Counted from the first letter of the stretch, positions 16,944 through 23,658 are shown. The stretch is 37,663 nucleotides of DNA from Clostridia bacterium (GCA_017398655.1 JAFQFI010000070.1:1-37663); one strand, 5' to 3'. The notes: a model not told the origin generated them from the letters alone. Numbers and translations are program-made.

Positions 16944-17270
16944 TTAATTTTTATCTGAAAGGGTATATTCTAAAAATACTCCCTTTTCAAATCCACCACG
17001 AACTTGTGCTTTTGCTTTTCTTACTTCTTCAAATTGTTCAATTGTTATGTTTTTTGCATTTAATATACCATAAACAACTTCTACAATGTCTGCAAGTTCT
17101 TCAATTTCGCTTGAATCTAAATATTCTTTAACTTCTTCGGTTAATTTTTTGTTAAGCTCTATTAAATTTTCCTCTTTAGTTAATATTCTGCAAAAAGGTT
17201 TGTCTCCAGTGCCTTCAATAACTTCTGGTATTCTATCTCTTACAAGTTTATTAAATATTTTTTTATTCAT
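16944..17270 (-). CDS. MazG/HisE-like nucleotide pyrophosphohydrolase
   Basis: 108 residues of the all-alpha NTP pyrophosphohydrolase superfamily. It opens with KLVRDRIPEVI, typical of the group annotated as phosphoribosyl-ATP pyrophosphohydrolase-like. The metal-binding acidic residues appear as LTEEVKEYL (near 43-51) and EIEELADIVEV (near 55-65). It probably splits a nucleoside triphosphate to the monophosphate plus pyrophosphate, as a house-cleaning or nucleotide-pool enzyme. A role in histidine synthesis is unlikely without his genes nearby, although the divergent transcript has His-codon leaders. It starts 5 bases after the YgjV-like gene, with AAAGGAAT inside that gene's end, so translation is coupled. 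Confidence 0.85.
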   Translation of the reverse strand: MNKKIFNKLVRDRIPEVIEGTGDKPFCRILTKEENLIELNKKLTEEVKEYLDSSEIEELADIVEVVYGILNAKNITIEQFEEVRKAKAQVRGGFEKGVFLEYTLSDKN

Positions 17271-17275
17271 AAAAT

Positions 17276-17833
17276 TTATTCCTTTATTAAATTTTCTTTA
17301 GTTTGCGTAGGTTTTTTCTTGTTTTTTACAGACCAATAAATTAAACCAATTAAACCCATAATTATTATAAATATTTGGCAGATGGCACCAAAAATTGAGT
17401 TTAAGAATAATAAGTATAAAGTAGCACATATTGCAGAGAATATACAACTTATTTTTATTGCAAGAACATTTTTAAAACCTAAACAGATTGAAACTGCAAG
17501 AAGTCCAAGCAATGGTAAAATTGAATACCAATTTTGCCAAGTAAATATTGCAGAAATTGCACCTAACACAACAAAGATGCCAGCAGTAATTGTTCTTGTT
17601 TTGGTTGTATTATATTTTTTTTCTATGAAGTAAAAAGTAATTGTTCTTATTGCTTCTAAAATAGCAACTATTGCACCAATATAGGCAGAAAGTAAAAAAT
17701 ATTGAGTTATAAAAAACACAGAACTAATAGTTTGAAGCAGTAGTAGTGTTGCTTTTGATTTTACAATTAAACTAAAAGCGTAAATAGAAGCTGAAATGCC
17801 AACAAATATTTGTGCCAATAAAAAAGGGGTCAT
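17276..17833 (-). CDS. YgjV-like inner membrane protein
   Basis: 185 residues with about six membrane helices in the arrangement of the YgjV (Imp-YgjV) family. The N-terminus is QIFVGISASIYAFSLIVKSK, then LLLLQTISSVFFITQYFLL, IGAIVAILEAIRTITFYFIEKK and GLLAVSICLGF. The function of the family is unknown. Residues after 165 form a basic cytoplasmic tail (KNKKKPTQTK). AAAAGGAC lies 7 bases before ATG. It lies between the 86-residue orphan and the MazG-like gene on the same strand and is coupled to the latter. Confidence 0.8.
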   Translation of the reverse strand: MTPFLLAQIFVGISASIYAFSLIVKSKATLLLLQTISSVFFITQYFLLSAYIGAIVAILEAIRTITFYFIEKKYNTTKTRTITAGIFVVLGAISAIFTWQNWYSILPLLGLLAVSICLGFKNVLAIKISCIFSAICATLYLLFLNSIFGAICQIFIIIMGLIGLIYWSVKNKKKPTQTKENLIKE

Positions 17834-17877
17834 TGTTTTGTCCTTTTAAACATAAAATATTTTTAATTTTTTTTATA

Positions 17878-18138
17878 TTAATTTTCTTCTTTTTTTAATT
17901 GATAAATAAACCATTTTTTTACTTTAAAATCTTCTTCCATCTGAGCAAAAGGTTCTGGTGCTAAAGAGCCATCAATAATATCAAAGTTGTTTTTGTTAAG
18001 TTCTTTTTTTAATACTTCAATATTAAAATCGCTGTAATCGTTTTTGTCAATTACTATTGATGGAAAGGTTGTGTTTTGTGCATTAAAATAATAAAATGCA
18101 TTTTTTATTAAAATATCTGATAATTCTTTTTCTGTCAT
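17878..18138 (-). CDS. Small orphan protein, 86 residues
   Basis: Not recognised. Mixed helices and strands: TEKELSDILIKNAFYYF (helix), FPSIVIDKND (strand), FNIEVLKKELNKNNFDIID (helix and strand), and a closing KKWFIYQLKKEE. No signal peptide. It has AAGGAAT before the ATG and a good promoter (18176-18204). It is the first gene of the minus-strand group leading to the YgjV-like and MazG-like genes. The small alpha/beta shape could be a partner or antitoxin-like protein, but nothing in the sequence shows this. Confidence 0.65.
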   Translation of the reverse strand: MTEKELSDILIKNAFYYFNAQNTTFPSIVIDKNDYSDFNIEVLKKELNKNNFDIIDGSLAPEPFAQMEEDFKVKKWFIYQLKKEEN

Positions 18139-18175
18139 AATATTCCTTAATTTGTATAAATAAATTTACTAATAA

Positions 18176-18204
18176 ATTTTATTTTTTATTTGTACATAAG
18201 TCAA
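18176..18204 (-). promoter_or_regulatory. Predicted promoter for the minus-strand four-gene group
   Basis: On the minus strand: TTGACT (18204-18199), 17 bases, TAAAAT (18181-18176), about 38 bases before the gene starting at 18138. Confidence 0.65.
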
Positions 18205-18240
18205 ATTTATAAGCATACTTTTATGTTAAAATTTTTAGTG

Positions 18241-18269
18241 TTGACAAACATTGTTTTTGGGCGTAATAT
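18241..18269 (+). promoter_or_regulatory. Consensus sigma-A promoter of the attenuator region
   Basis: TTGACA (18241-18246, a perfect -35), exactly 17 bases, TAATAT (18264-18269). The predicted transcript begins near 18276, only a few bases before the AGGAGA of the first leader frame. Confidence 0.8.
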
Positions 18270-18291
18270 TTTAATGTAGGAGAAAGAAGTT

Positions 18292-18342
18292 ATGTTTTTT
18301 GAGAGTTCAAAACATCATTTCAACAAAATAGAATTTAAATAA
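18292..18342 (+). CDS. Putative leader peptide 1 (16 residues, His-His)
   Basis: Short frame MFFESSKHHFNKIEFK with AGGAGA (18278-18283) 8 bases before the ATG, ideal spacing. Adjacent His codons CAT CAT lie at 18313-18318, and four Phe codons are also present. The stop codon is immediately followed by the antiterminator arm (18343-18351). This layout, a translated short frame with a codon run and then competing hairpins, fits ribosome-mediated attenuation. Translation has not been shown; it is inferred from the ribosome binding site and arrangement. Confidence 0.6.
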   Translation: MFFESSKHHFNKIEFK

Positions 18343-18399
18343 AACTTGCACAAAATAAATACTTAAACGGTGCGAGTTATTTTTCGTGCCGTTTTTTTT
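18343..18399 (+). promoter_or_regulatory. Attenuator 1: mutually exclusive antiterminator and terminator
   Basis: Terminator: AACGGTGCGA (18366-18375) pairs with TCGTGCCGTT (18384-18393), followed by eight T. Antiterminator: AACTTGCAC (18343-18351) pairs with GTGCGAGTT (18370-18378), nine pairs with one wobble. The two share 18370-18375, so only one can form. A ribosome paused on the His codons would leave the antiterminator arm free, while a ribosome at the stop codon would cover it and favour termination. Confidence 0.65.
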
Positions 18400-18483
18400 A
18401 TTTGTTTTTTGTAAGTAAAAAATAAAAATATATAAAATAAAAACATAACTTTTTTTTAATACAAAATAAAGGAATTTAGTAAA

Positions 18484-18540
18484 ATGAAAAATTTTAAAAA
18501 TATTATACACCATAATCTTCATAAAACTTACACTGTTTAA
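18484..18540 (+). CDS. Putative leader peptide 2 (18 residues, His-His and His)
   Basis: Short frame MKNFKNIIHHNLHKTYTV with AAAGGAA (18468-18473) 10 bases before ATG. His codons are CAC CAT at 18508-18513 and CAT at 18520-18522. The last four codons and the start of the stop form the antiterminator arm of the following hairpin. Two neighbouring short frames that both contain His-His are unlikely by chance in sequence this AT-rich. Translation is inferred, not shown. Confidence 0.6.
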   Translation: MKNFKNIIHHNLHKTYTV

Positions 18541-18584
18541 TTTTAAAAAAAACGGTGTAGGTGTTTTTTGCCTCGCCGTTTTTT
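18527..18584 (+). promoter_or_regulatory. Attenuator 2: mutually exclusive antiterminator and terminator
   Basis: Terminator: AACGGTGTAGG (18551-18561) pairs with CCTCGCCGTT (18571-18580), with one bulged T, followed by six T. Antiterminator: CTTACACTGTTT (18527-18538) pairs with AAACGGTGTAGG (18550-18561), twelve pairs with two wobbles. The hairpin arms resemble attenuator 1 (both AAACGGTG on the left and GCCGTTTTTT on the right), which suggests duplication. The antiterminator arm overlaps the end of leader 2, so a terminating ribosome would block it. Confidence 0.65.
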
Positions 18585-18609
18585 GGAGATTAAGATTTTT
18601 TATATACTT

Positions 18610-18647
18610 AAACACCATAGGCGGTTTTTTGCTTATGGTGTTTTTTT
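18610..18647 (+). terminator. Third terminator of the attenuator region
   Basis: AAACACCATAGGC (18610-18622) pairs with GCTTATGGTGTTT (18631-18643), thirteen pairs with one wobble, ending in a T run. Its right arm TTATGGTGT (18633-18641) is also perfectly complementary to ACACCATAA (18507-18515) over the His codons of leader 2, so it too may be conditional. GGAG at 18585-18588 precedes no usable ATG. Confidence 0.75.
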
Positions 18648-18908
18648 ATAAAAAATTAACTAATTAAAAAATATAAATAAAAAATTAAATTTTATAGGTA
18701 ATAAATAATTATTTAATAATTAAAAAATGCAGTAAAAATGCAGCAAAAAAATATATAAAAAATACAAATAAAAATTAGTAAATAATTTTTGATAATAATT
18801 AAAAAAGAATAAATTAATTAAATAAATTAATTAAAAAATAACTAAAATAAATAACTAAATAAATAATTTTAACAAAAAAAATAAAGGAAAAAATAGGAGA
18901 AAAATATT

Positions 18909-19854
18909 ATGAATTTAAAAACATTTTTTTTATCAGAAGATATTAATTTAATTTTAAACGGAAATAGTTTATATAAAGATTTTTATAAAGGTAAAGGACT
19001 TGTAGTACCTCAAAAAGAAAAAATAAATACCTTAAGAGCAAAGATGCTTGAAAACTTAAAAAATACATATGGAAATGTAGAAGTAATACCAGAAGAAGAT
19101 TTGCTTTTTGCTATGCAATCTTTGGCAAAAAGTAGCAATTATCCACTTGTTTCGCTTGATGAAATTTATTTAAATGGAAACGAAAATGTTCAAGAGTTTT
19201 TAAACCTTTCAAGAATAAAAGTAGGAAATAGAACATTTATTTCTACAAGAAGTTCAGAGGGGCTTTATTTGCCCTATGAGAAAGAAATTTGCAGGGTGTG
19301 TGATAAGTTAGAGCAACGATACGCTCAAGATTGTCCCCATAGAAATTTCGCTTATTGATGATGTTGTTTTTAGTGGCAGTTTAATTTGTAAAGTAGCTGA
19401 CGCATTAAGAGAAAAAGGGGTAATAGTTAAAGAGGTTTTGGCAGGCGTTGCTGTAAAAGAAAACTTAGATGTAATAACAAACACTGGTATTGAAGTTAAA
19501 GGTGGCTTTTATATTTCTAATGTTTTAGATGAAGTTTGCGAAAGAGATTTTTATTTTGGTATTGCTCAATCAGGACAAAGCTCTTTGCAAGAGGACGGAA
19601 CGGTTTTAAAACAACCATATTTTATGCCATTTGGTTTGCCAGTTGAAAGTGCTTCTGTTCCAGAAGATAAGGCATCAGAATTTTCAAGAGAGTGTTTAGA
19701 GTGTTCTTACGAATTGTGGCAAGAAATTCAAAAACAATCAAATAGAGTGGTAACAAATGAAGATTTACCAGAAAGTATTTTTAATACTCCAGATCAATCT
19801 TTTGAAATATTACCATTATTAAAAGAAGCAAGTGAAAATTTGCCTGAGCAATAA
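18909..19854 (+). pseudogene. Phosphoribosyltransferase-like gene broken by a frameshift
   Basis: Two frames form one protein of about 314 residues. Codons 18909-19358 run in one frame, and 19312 onward to 19854 continues in the +1 frame. The second frame has no start of its own with a ribosome binding site. The join falls between 19312 and 19358 and includes CCCC at 19334-19337. The restored sequence reads ISLIDDVVFSGS, a type I phosphoribosyltransferase PRPP-binding motif (Asp-Asp, then Ser-Gly), so a ribosyl-phosphate transfer or a regulatory PRPP sensor is likely. The N-terminal 140 residues are not recognised. AGGAGA lies about 9 bases before ATG. The two-T/G-rich codon use is like that of its neighbours. 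A sequencing or assembly indel, a real mutation, or recoding would all explain it. A SLOG gene follows after 66 bases. Confidence 0.7.
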
Positions 19855-19920
19855 ATATATAGAAAACTTAAAAAAAATAAATAAAACAATAAAAAAATAA
19901 ATAAAAGGAAAACAAATAAA

Positions 19921-20460
19921 ATGAATAGAAATTTACAAATAGGAATTATGGGTTCTGCTTCCGATTTAAAATATAGTAAAAAAGCAGAAAGTTTTGCAAA
20001 AGAGTTGGGTAAACTTATAGCAAACAAAAATATAACATTGGTTTATGGGGCAGAAAAAGATTGTTGTTCTTTATCTACTCTTGCTGCAAAAAGTGCAAAA
20101 GATAATGGTGGAATAACTTTAGGTGTTACATATGGTAAAGAAAAATATTGTTGGGGTGGAGAAGATTATATGCCTTCAGTTTTGATACCCTGTGGCTTAG
20201 AAAGAGGTGGTGGTAGAGAATTTACCTTAGTTTTATCCTGTGACGCTGTAATTGCTATTGGCGGGGGAAGTGGAACGCTAAACGAAATAGCTGTTGCTTA
20301 TCAAGCTGGCATTCCAATTGTGGTAGCGCAAGAATTTAAAGGGTGGTCAAAAAAACTATCTAATAAGTATTTAGATGATAGAAAACGCCTTATGTGCGTG
20401 TCAGCAACAAACCCAGAAGAAGCAATTGAAAGTGCTATTAATTTAATAAAAATTAATTGA
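19921..20460 (+). CDS. SLOG/LOG-like protein (TIGR00725-type)
   Basis: 179 residues with a Rossmann-like SLOG fold. It begins IGIMGSASD, with a helix rich in Lys. The central glycine motif is AIGGGSGTLNEIAVAYQAG (near 112-130), equivalent to the PGGxGTxxE of LOG proteins with the Pro and Gly altered. The family includes LOG phosphoribohydrolases and the DprA-related TIGR00725 group, which bind nucleotides or nucleotide-derived ligands; catalysis is not assured here. AAAAGGAAAAC precedes the ATG. It ends in TGA. It probably shares a transcript with the upstream PRPP-motif gene, and the pair suggests nucleotide or ribosyl-phosphate metabolism or signalling. Confidence 0.85.
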   Translation: MNRNLQIGIMGSASDLKYSKKAESFAKELGKLIANKNITLVYGAEKDCCSLSTLAAKSAKDNGGITLGVTYGKEKYCWGGEDYMPSVLIPCGLERGGGREFTLVLSCDAVIAIGGGSGTLNEIAVAYQAGIPIVVAQEFKGWSKKLSNKYLDDRKRLMCVSATNPEEAIESAINLIKIN

Positions 20461-20496
20461 TAAGTTTTAAATTGAGTTAATATTAAAGTATTTAAT

Positions 20497-20525
20497 TTGG
20501 TTTAAATTATTATGTGTGTTATAAT
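20497..20525 (+). promoter_or_regulatory. Predicted promoter for the 20549 gene
   Basis: TTGGTT (20497-20502), 17 bases, TATAAT (20520-20525), ending 23 bases before the start codon. Confidence 0.6.
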
Positions 20526-20548
20526 TTTAATATTAGAGGTATTAAATT

Positions 20549-20941
20549 ATGCAAGAAAAAATTTCAATATTATGCGAATTAATTGAACATTCTTCACAAG
20601 CTAACAAATTGTTGTTATCAAATGCAATTGCAATGGAAAATGGTGAAATTGCAGAAGCTCAAAAATTTTTAAAAGAAGCAACAGAGTTGTTAAAAGTTAT
20701 GATTAATGATGTATTTGTTGAAGCAAAAGAAATTTGTTATGAAACTGACGAAGAAGATGACTATGACTTTTCTGTACTTGATTTGTCAAAGTTATTAACA
20801 GTTGTAACATATAATGCAAGTGCTTTAATTAGCAGTTTATCAAACAATGATTCTGAAGCAGTAATTGAAATATTAAAAAAGAAAGTTGTTTTGGCAATTA
20901 ATGCTTGTGTTTCACTTACTTCATCAATTTTATTAAATTAA
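20549..20941 (+). CDS. Helical acidic orphan protein, 130 residues
   Basis: Not recognised. Nearly all helical. Helices at about 2-48 are Glu/Ala/Leu-rich with heptad-like spacing (LLSNAIAMENGEIAEAQKFLKEATELLKVM). An acidic linker lies near 67-78 (YETDEEDDYDFS), followed by two further helices, the last hydrophobic (VVLAINACVSLTSSILLN). The start has GAGGT about 10 bases upstream and its own promoter. It is a single-gene unit ending at a bidirectional hairpin. A four-helix bundle is plausible; no function is assigned. Confidence 0.7.
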   Translation: MQEKISILCELIEHSSQANKLLLSNAIAMENGEIAEAQKFLKEATELLKVMINDVFVEAKEICYETDEEDDYDFSVLDLSKLLTVVTYNASALISSLSNNDSEAVIEILKKKVVLAINACVSLTSSILLN

Positions 20942-20950
20942 TAAAAAATA

Positions 20951-20983
20951 AAAAAGAGTACAAAATGTTGTACTCTTTTTTTG
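20951..20983. terminator. Bidirectional intrinsic terminator
   Basis: AAAAAGAGTACAA (20951-20963) pairs with TTGTACTCTTTTT (20968-20980). It is shared by the orphan at 20549 and the XRE regulator gene ending at 21038. Confidence 0.85.
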
Positions 20984-21037
20984 TTTGTTTTTACTAAGAA
21001 AAAATAATTTTAAATAATTTAAAATAGTTTTAAATTT

Positions 21038-21646
21038 TTAATCTATAACTTTTTTTTGCCAACTTCTTTTGTTGCATTTTGGGCATTTTAAATATTTTGT
21101 TCTACCCATATGCATAGAAAATGAACTGGATTTGTAACTTGGTATATATTTATGTTGACAATGTTCGCATTTATAAAAACCTGCTTTTGTTTCTATTTGA
21201 ATGGCAAATATATATCCAATTATGGTATTTAATACAGCAAAACCCATAATAACAATTTTCCAAACCAAAGGTAATGAAACATAACTTATAACACAACATG
21301 CAGTAAGTAAAATTAAAACAATTTCAGCAATAATAAAATACTCAAGATTTAACAAATTTTTTGTTAAGCGTTGATTTGTGTTTTTTAATTCAACCAAATT
21401 GTTTTCGGCTGTTTCTTTGTATTCTTTATCATCTTTAATAGTTTTTCCAGATAAAAGTTCGTTTGCATTTAAACCTAAAACTTCACATAATGGTAAAATT
21501 AAAGAAGTATCTGGAAAGCCCTTTCCACACTCCCATTTAGAAACTGTTTTTTCGCTAATACATAATTTTTGTGCAAGTTCAAGTTGTGTTAATTTTTTTT
21601 CTTTGCGTTTTTCACTAATAAATTTTCCAACTTTTAATAAATCCAT
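21038..21646 (-). CDS. XRE-family regulator with two membrane helices and zinc ribbon
   Basis: 202 residues. An N-terminal helix-turn-helix (about 3-60, with KLTQLELAQKLCISEKTVSKW) binds DNA. A linker is followed by two hydrophobic segments (about 102-122 and 128-148). A C-terminal zinc ribbon has CEHC and CPKC pairs (near 161 and 188). This is a membrane-tethered regulator layout seen in Firmicutes. The ligand is unknown; the zinc site may sense or stabilise. The frame is open 7 codons upstream, but AAAGGAGG lies inside that extension, so the ATG ending at 21646 is the start. A palindrome at 21700-21712 lies just upstream and may be its operator, also facing the divergent MFS gene. Confidence 0.85.
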   Translation of the reverse strand: MDLLKVGKFISEKRKEKKLTQLELAQKLCISEKTVSKWECGKGFPDTSLILPLCEVLGLNANELLSGKTIKDDKEYKETAENNLVELKNTNQRLTKNLLNLEYFIIAEIVLILLTACCVISYVSLPLVWKIVIMGFAVLNTIIGYIFAIQIETKAGFYKCEHCQHKYIPSYKSSSFSMHMGRTKYLKCPKCNKRSWQKKVID

Positions 21647-21699
21647 TTTTTTGCCTCCTTTACACAAGCATTATATCAATTATTTTTTTAAAAATTATA

Positions 21700-21712
21700 C
21701 TACGAACCGTAG
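21700..21712. promoter_or_regulatory. Palindrome CTACG-AAC-CGTAG, candidate regulator operator
   Basis: A perfect five-base inverted repeat around a three-base centre. It lies in the divergent region between the XRE regulator and the MFS transporter, just upstream of a minus-strand TATAAT (21675-21670). It is the only GC-containing dyad in an otherwise AT region. Confidence 0.5.
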
Positions 21713-21813
21713 AGTTTAATGGTTTTAGAGATTGTTATATCTATTTATAATAGTTTTTAACATTTTTTACAAATTAAAAATTATTTTTTATTTTTTTAAT
21801 TGTTAGGTTTGTT

Positions 21814-21841
21814 TTGATTTAATTTAAAACTTTGTTATAAT
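21814..21841 (+). promoter_or_regulatory. Predicted promoter for the MFS gene
   Basis: TTGATT (21814-21819), 16 bases, TATAAT (21836-21841), ending 28 bases before the start codon. Confidence 0.55.
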
Positions 21842-21869
21842 TTCATATACAAATTGAGGAAAAATAAAA

Positions 21870-23075
21870 ATGCAATTTAAATTATTAAATATTCATAAGT
21901 TTGTTGGAAATTTTGCAACATCACTTGTTGGAACCTTTATTCCACTTATGATTTACAATGTTACAGGTAGTTTGCGTCTTGCAGTACTATTTTTATTTGG
22001 GCAGTGTTTATGTAGGTTAATATCAAATCATTTGTTTAGAAAGTTTGTTAATAAATATCCACAAACAGCACTTATGGTAAGAATTATTCCTTTGCTTATT
22101 TACAACATAGCATTAATTTTTTTGGAAGATTTTATGGCAGTTGGGCTTATTGTTGTTATAATAAGTTACGGTATAAGTTTATCATTAAAAAACAACGCTT
22201 ATGGGGTATTACTTAATTATTCAAGTAAGAAAAAAACTTCTAAAAATATTGTTGCAACAAGAGTAGTAGAATCTCTTAGTGCAATAGTAGCTTGTGTTGC
22301 AGGAGGTTTGTTTATAGATTGGAATCAAACAGCATTAATTATTTTTAGTTTAAGTTTATATCTTGTTAGTGTTATTCCTCTTTTTATATACTTTATTATA
22401 AATAGAAAGAAAGTTGGATTTAATAAAGATTTTACTTCAAACGCTGCAGTAGAGTATGATAAAGACCCAGAACTAAAACAAAAAAGAAAAAGTATTGTTA
22501 AAACTTTTATCATTCAATATTGTATATTTTATGCAGTTTTTTGTGTTGTAGACCCATTTACAAATATGTATACATTACATAATTTTATTGATCAGCCGAC
22601 TTTTGCTCAAGCAGGATACATAACGGCAATGTTTTATGTTGCACATTTAGCAGGTGTTTTGCTTGTTGATTTACTTAAAAAGAAATTTGACCTTAAAATT
22701 ACTAACACAGTTTTTGGTGTTGTTTGTGCAGTGCCACTTGTAATTATACCTTTTATACAAAACTATGTTTCTATTTATGTTTTAGTGTTTGTGTTTGGTT
22801 TGTCTTATTCTGTTTGTTCTTATTTTATGATGGATTCTCTTATGACAAAATGCAAAATTATAAGTGCAACCAACAAAGCTTTAGTTTCAAGACAAGATGG
22901 CATTATGATAGGTCAAATGGTTGCTGATTTAGTTGTAATTATTTTTGGTCAAGTTTTACCAGTTTTCTTTGTAATGTTTGCTGCTCTTATTGTATATGCA
23001 ATTTATACACATATTGTGGAAGAAAAGTTGAGAAAAAAACTCGTTGATTATCTTGAAAATAACGAAATTGAATAA
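21870..23075 (+). CDS. Major facilitator superfamily transporter
   Basis: 401 residues with 10-12 hydrophobic segments arranged as two halves around a central charged loop (about 178-212, with KKVGFNKDF and DPELKQKRKS). The first half has the short basic loop FRKFVNKYPQTALMVR after helix 2, as in MFS proteins. It is an integral membrane transporter; the substrate cannot be read from the sequence. AGGAAAAAT precedes the ATG. It is divergent from the membrane-tethered XRE regulator, which may control it through the palindrome at 21700-21712. It ends at a bidirectional hairpin. Confidence 0.8.
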   Translation: MQFKLLNIHKFVGNFATSLVGTFIPLMIYNVTGSLRLAVLFLFGQCLCRLISNHLFRKFVNKYPQTALMVRIIPLLIYNIALIFLEDFMAVGLIVVIISYGISLSLKNNAYGVLLNYSSKKKTSKNIVATRVVESLSAIVACVAGGLFIDWNQTALIIFSLSLYLVSVIPLFIYFIINRKKVGFNKDFTSNAAVEYDKDPELKQKRKSIVKTFIIQYCIFYAVFCVVDPFTNMYTLHNFIDQPTFAQAGYITAMFYVAHLAGVLLVDLLKKKFDLKITNTVFGVVCAVPLVIIPFIQNYVSIYVLVFVFGLSYSVCSYFMMDSLMTKCKIISATNKALVSRQDGIMIGQMVADLVVIIFGQVLPVFFVMFAALIVYAIYTHIVEEKLRKKLVDYLENNEIE

Positions 23076-23097
23076 TCTTTAAAATATAAAATAAATA

Positions 23098-23136
23098 AAA
23101 AAGGACTAAATGAATTTTTCATATAGTCCTTTTTTT
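23098..23136. terminator. Bidirectional intrinsic terminator
   Basis: AAAAAGGACTA (23098-23108) pairs with TAGTCCTTTTT (23124-23134), with an inner TGAA/TTCA extension. It is shared by the MFS gene and the GNAT gene ending at 23139. Confidence 0.85.
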
Positions 23137-23138
23137 TA

Positions 23139-23603
23139 TTAAAGTTGAAAATGAATATAATTTTCTTTATCTTGTTTTTCTGCAACCTTTGCAACTTTTG
23201 AAAAAGATGCAATACCTGCTAAATTTGCTTTGTTAACAGATAATGTTAAGTTTGAACCCGGAGAAGCTTCTGCCATTTCTTTTTTAAAACCATCAAGCAT
23301 TCTTGGGGCATATCCTTTGCCTCTGCAATCTGGGTTAACCCCCATAATTTCTATGTGAGAGTGGTTTTCTTCTGGGGTAGAATAGCACAAAAAACCTACA
23401 AGATTATCTTTGTCAAAAGCAAGGCGAGTGGTTATGTCTGGCATTTCGCTATCTACAAATTCAAGGTAATCACCAAGGGGAGTTCCTTCTGCAACAACAA
23501 ACTGATTTAATCCATTGCTACCAGTCATATTTTCCTTTGTTTGCCAAGTGTTAAGTTCTGGTTTGTAATCAGGTTGAAAACCTGTAAAAGTTAAATCTTC
23601 CAT
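23139..23603 (-). CDS. GNAT family N-acetyltransferase
   Basis: 154 residues. The acetyl-CoA site is IEIMGVNPDCRGKGYAPRML (about 85-104), with the RGKGYA loop contacting pyrophosphate. A preceding strand (LVGFLCYSTPEE) and a closing Asn-containing strand (LTLSVNKANLAGIASFSK) complete the GNAT fold. It transfers an acetyl group to an unknown amine. There is no ribosome binding site before the ATG. Instead a promoter places the expected transcription start on the A of the ATG, suggesting a leaderless mRNA. It converges on the MFS gene. Confidence 0.85.
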   Translation of the reverse strand: MEDLTFTGFQPDYKPELNTWQTKENMTGSNGLNQFVVAEGTPLGDYLEFVDSEMPDITTRLAFDKDNLVGFLCYSTPEENHSHIEIMGVNPDCRGKGYAPRMLDGFKKEMAEASPGSNLTLSVNKANLAGIASFSKVAKVAEKQDKENYIHFQL

Positions 23604-23609
23604 ATATAT

Positions 23610-23638
23610 ATTTTAGCATAAATTAAAGCATAGTTCAA
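23610..23638 (-). promoter_or_regulatory. Promoter predicting a leaderless GNAT mRNA
   Basis: On the minus strand: TTGAAC (23638-23633), 17 bases, TAAAAT (23615-23610), then six bases and the ATG (23603-23601). The usual distance from the -10 box puts the transcript start at or next to the start codon. Confidence 0.6.
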
Positions 23639-23658
23639 TAATCAAGTTAAATTTAAAT

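Larger units (their letters stand above)
18139..18908. other. Long divergent region with tandem attenuators
   Basis: 770 bases without a conventional gene. It contains back-to-back promoters (18176-18204 minus, 18241-18269 plus), two short leader-peptide frames, two antiterminator/terminator modules, a third terminator at 18610-18647, and about 240 bases of nearly pure A/T. The A/T stretch carries a short direct repeat (AAAAATGCAG twice at 18723-18743). No strong promoter is visible between 18650 and 18908. Confidence 0.8.

Noticed and set aside
16944..17270. hisE as a true histidine biosynthesis gene
   Set aside because: The sequence opens like MazG-type house-cleaning enzymes, and there are no his genes nearby.
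18307..18618. 103-codon open frame on the minus strand over the attenuators
   Set aside because: It lacks a good ribosome binding site, is low-complexity Phe/Lys/Tyr, and is antisense to a promoter, two ribosome binding sites and two terminators.
18583..18650. A third leader frame with His-His starting at TTG 18583
   Set aside because: It has no ribosome binding site at the right distance and runs through the terminator stem; the CACCAT it contains is explained as a hairpin arm.
18723..18743. Direct repeat AAAAATGCAG as an operator
   Set aside because: Only two copies in near-pure A/T sequence with no promoter beside them.
19312..19358. Programmed +1 frameshifting in the PRPP-motif gene
   Set aside because: The CCC-C slip site is suggestive, but no stimulatory signal or slow codon context is evident; an indel in a short homopolymer is simpler.
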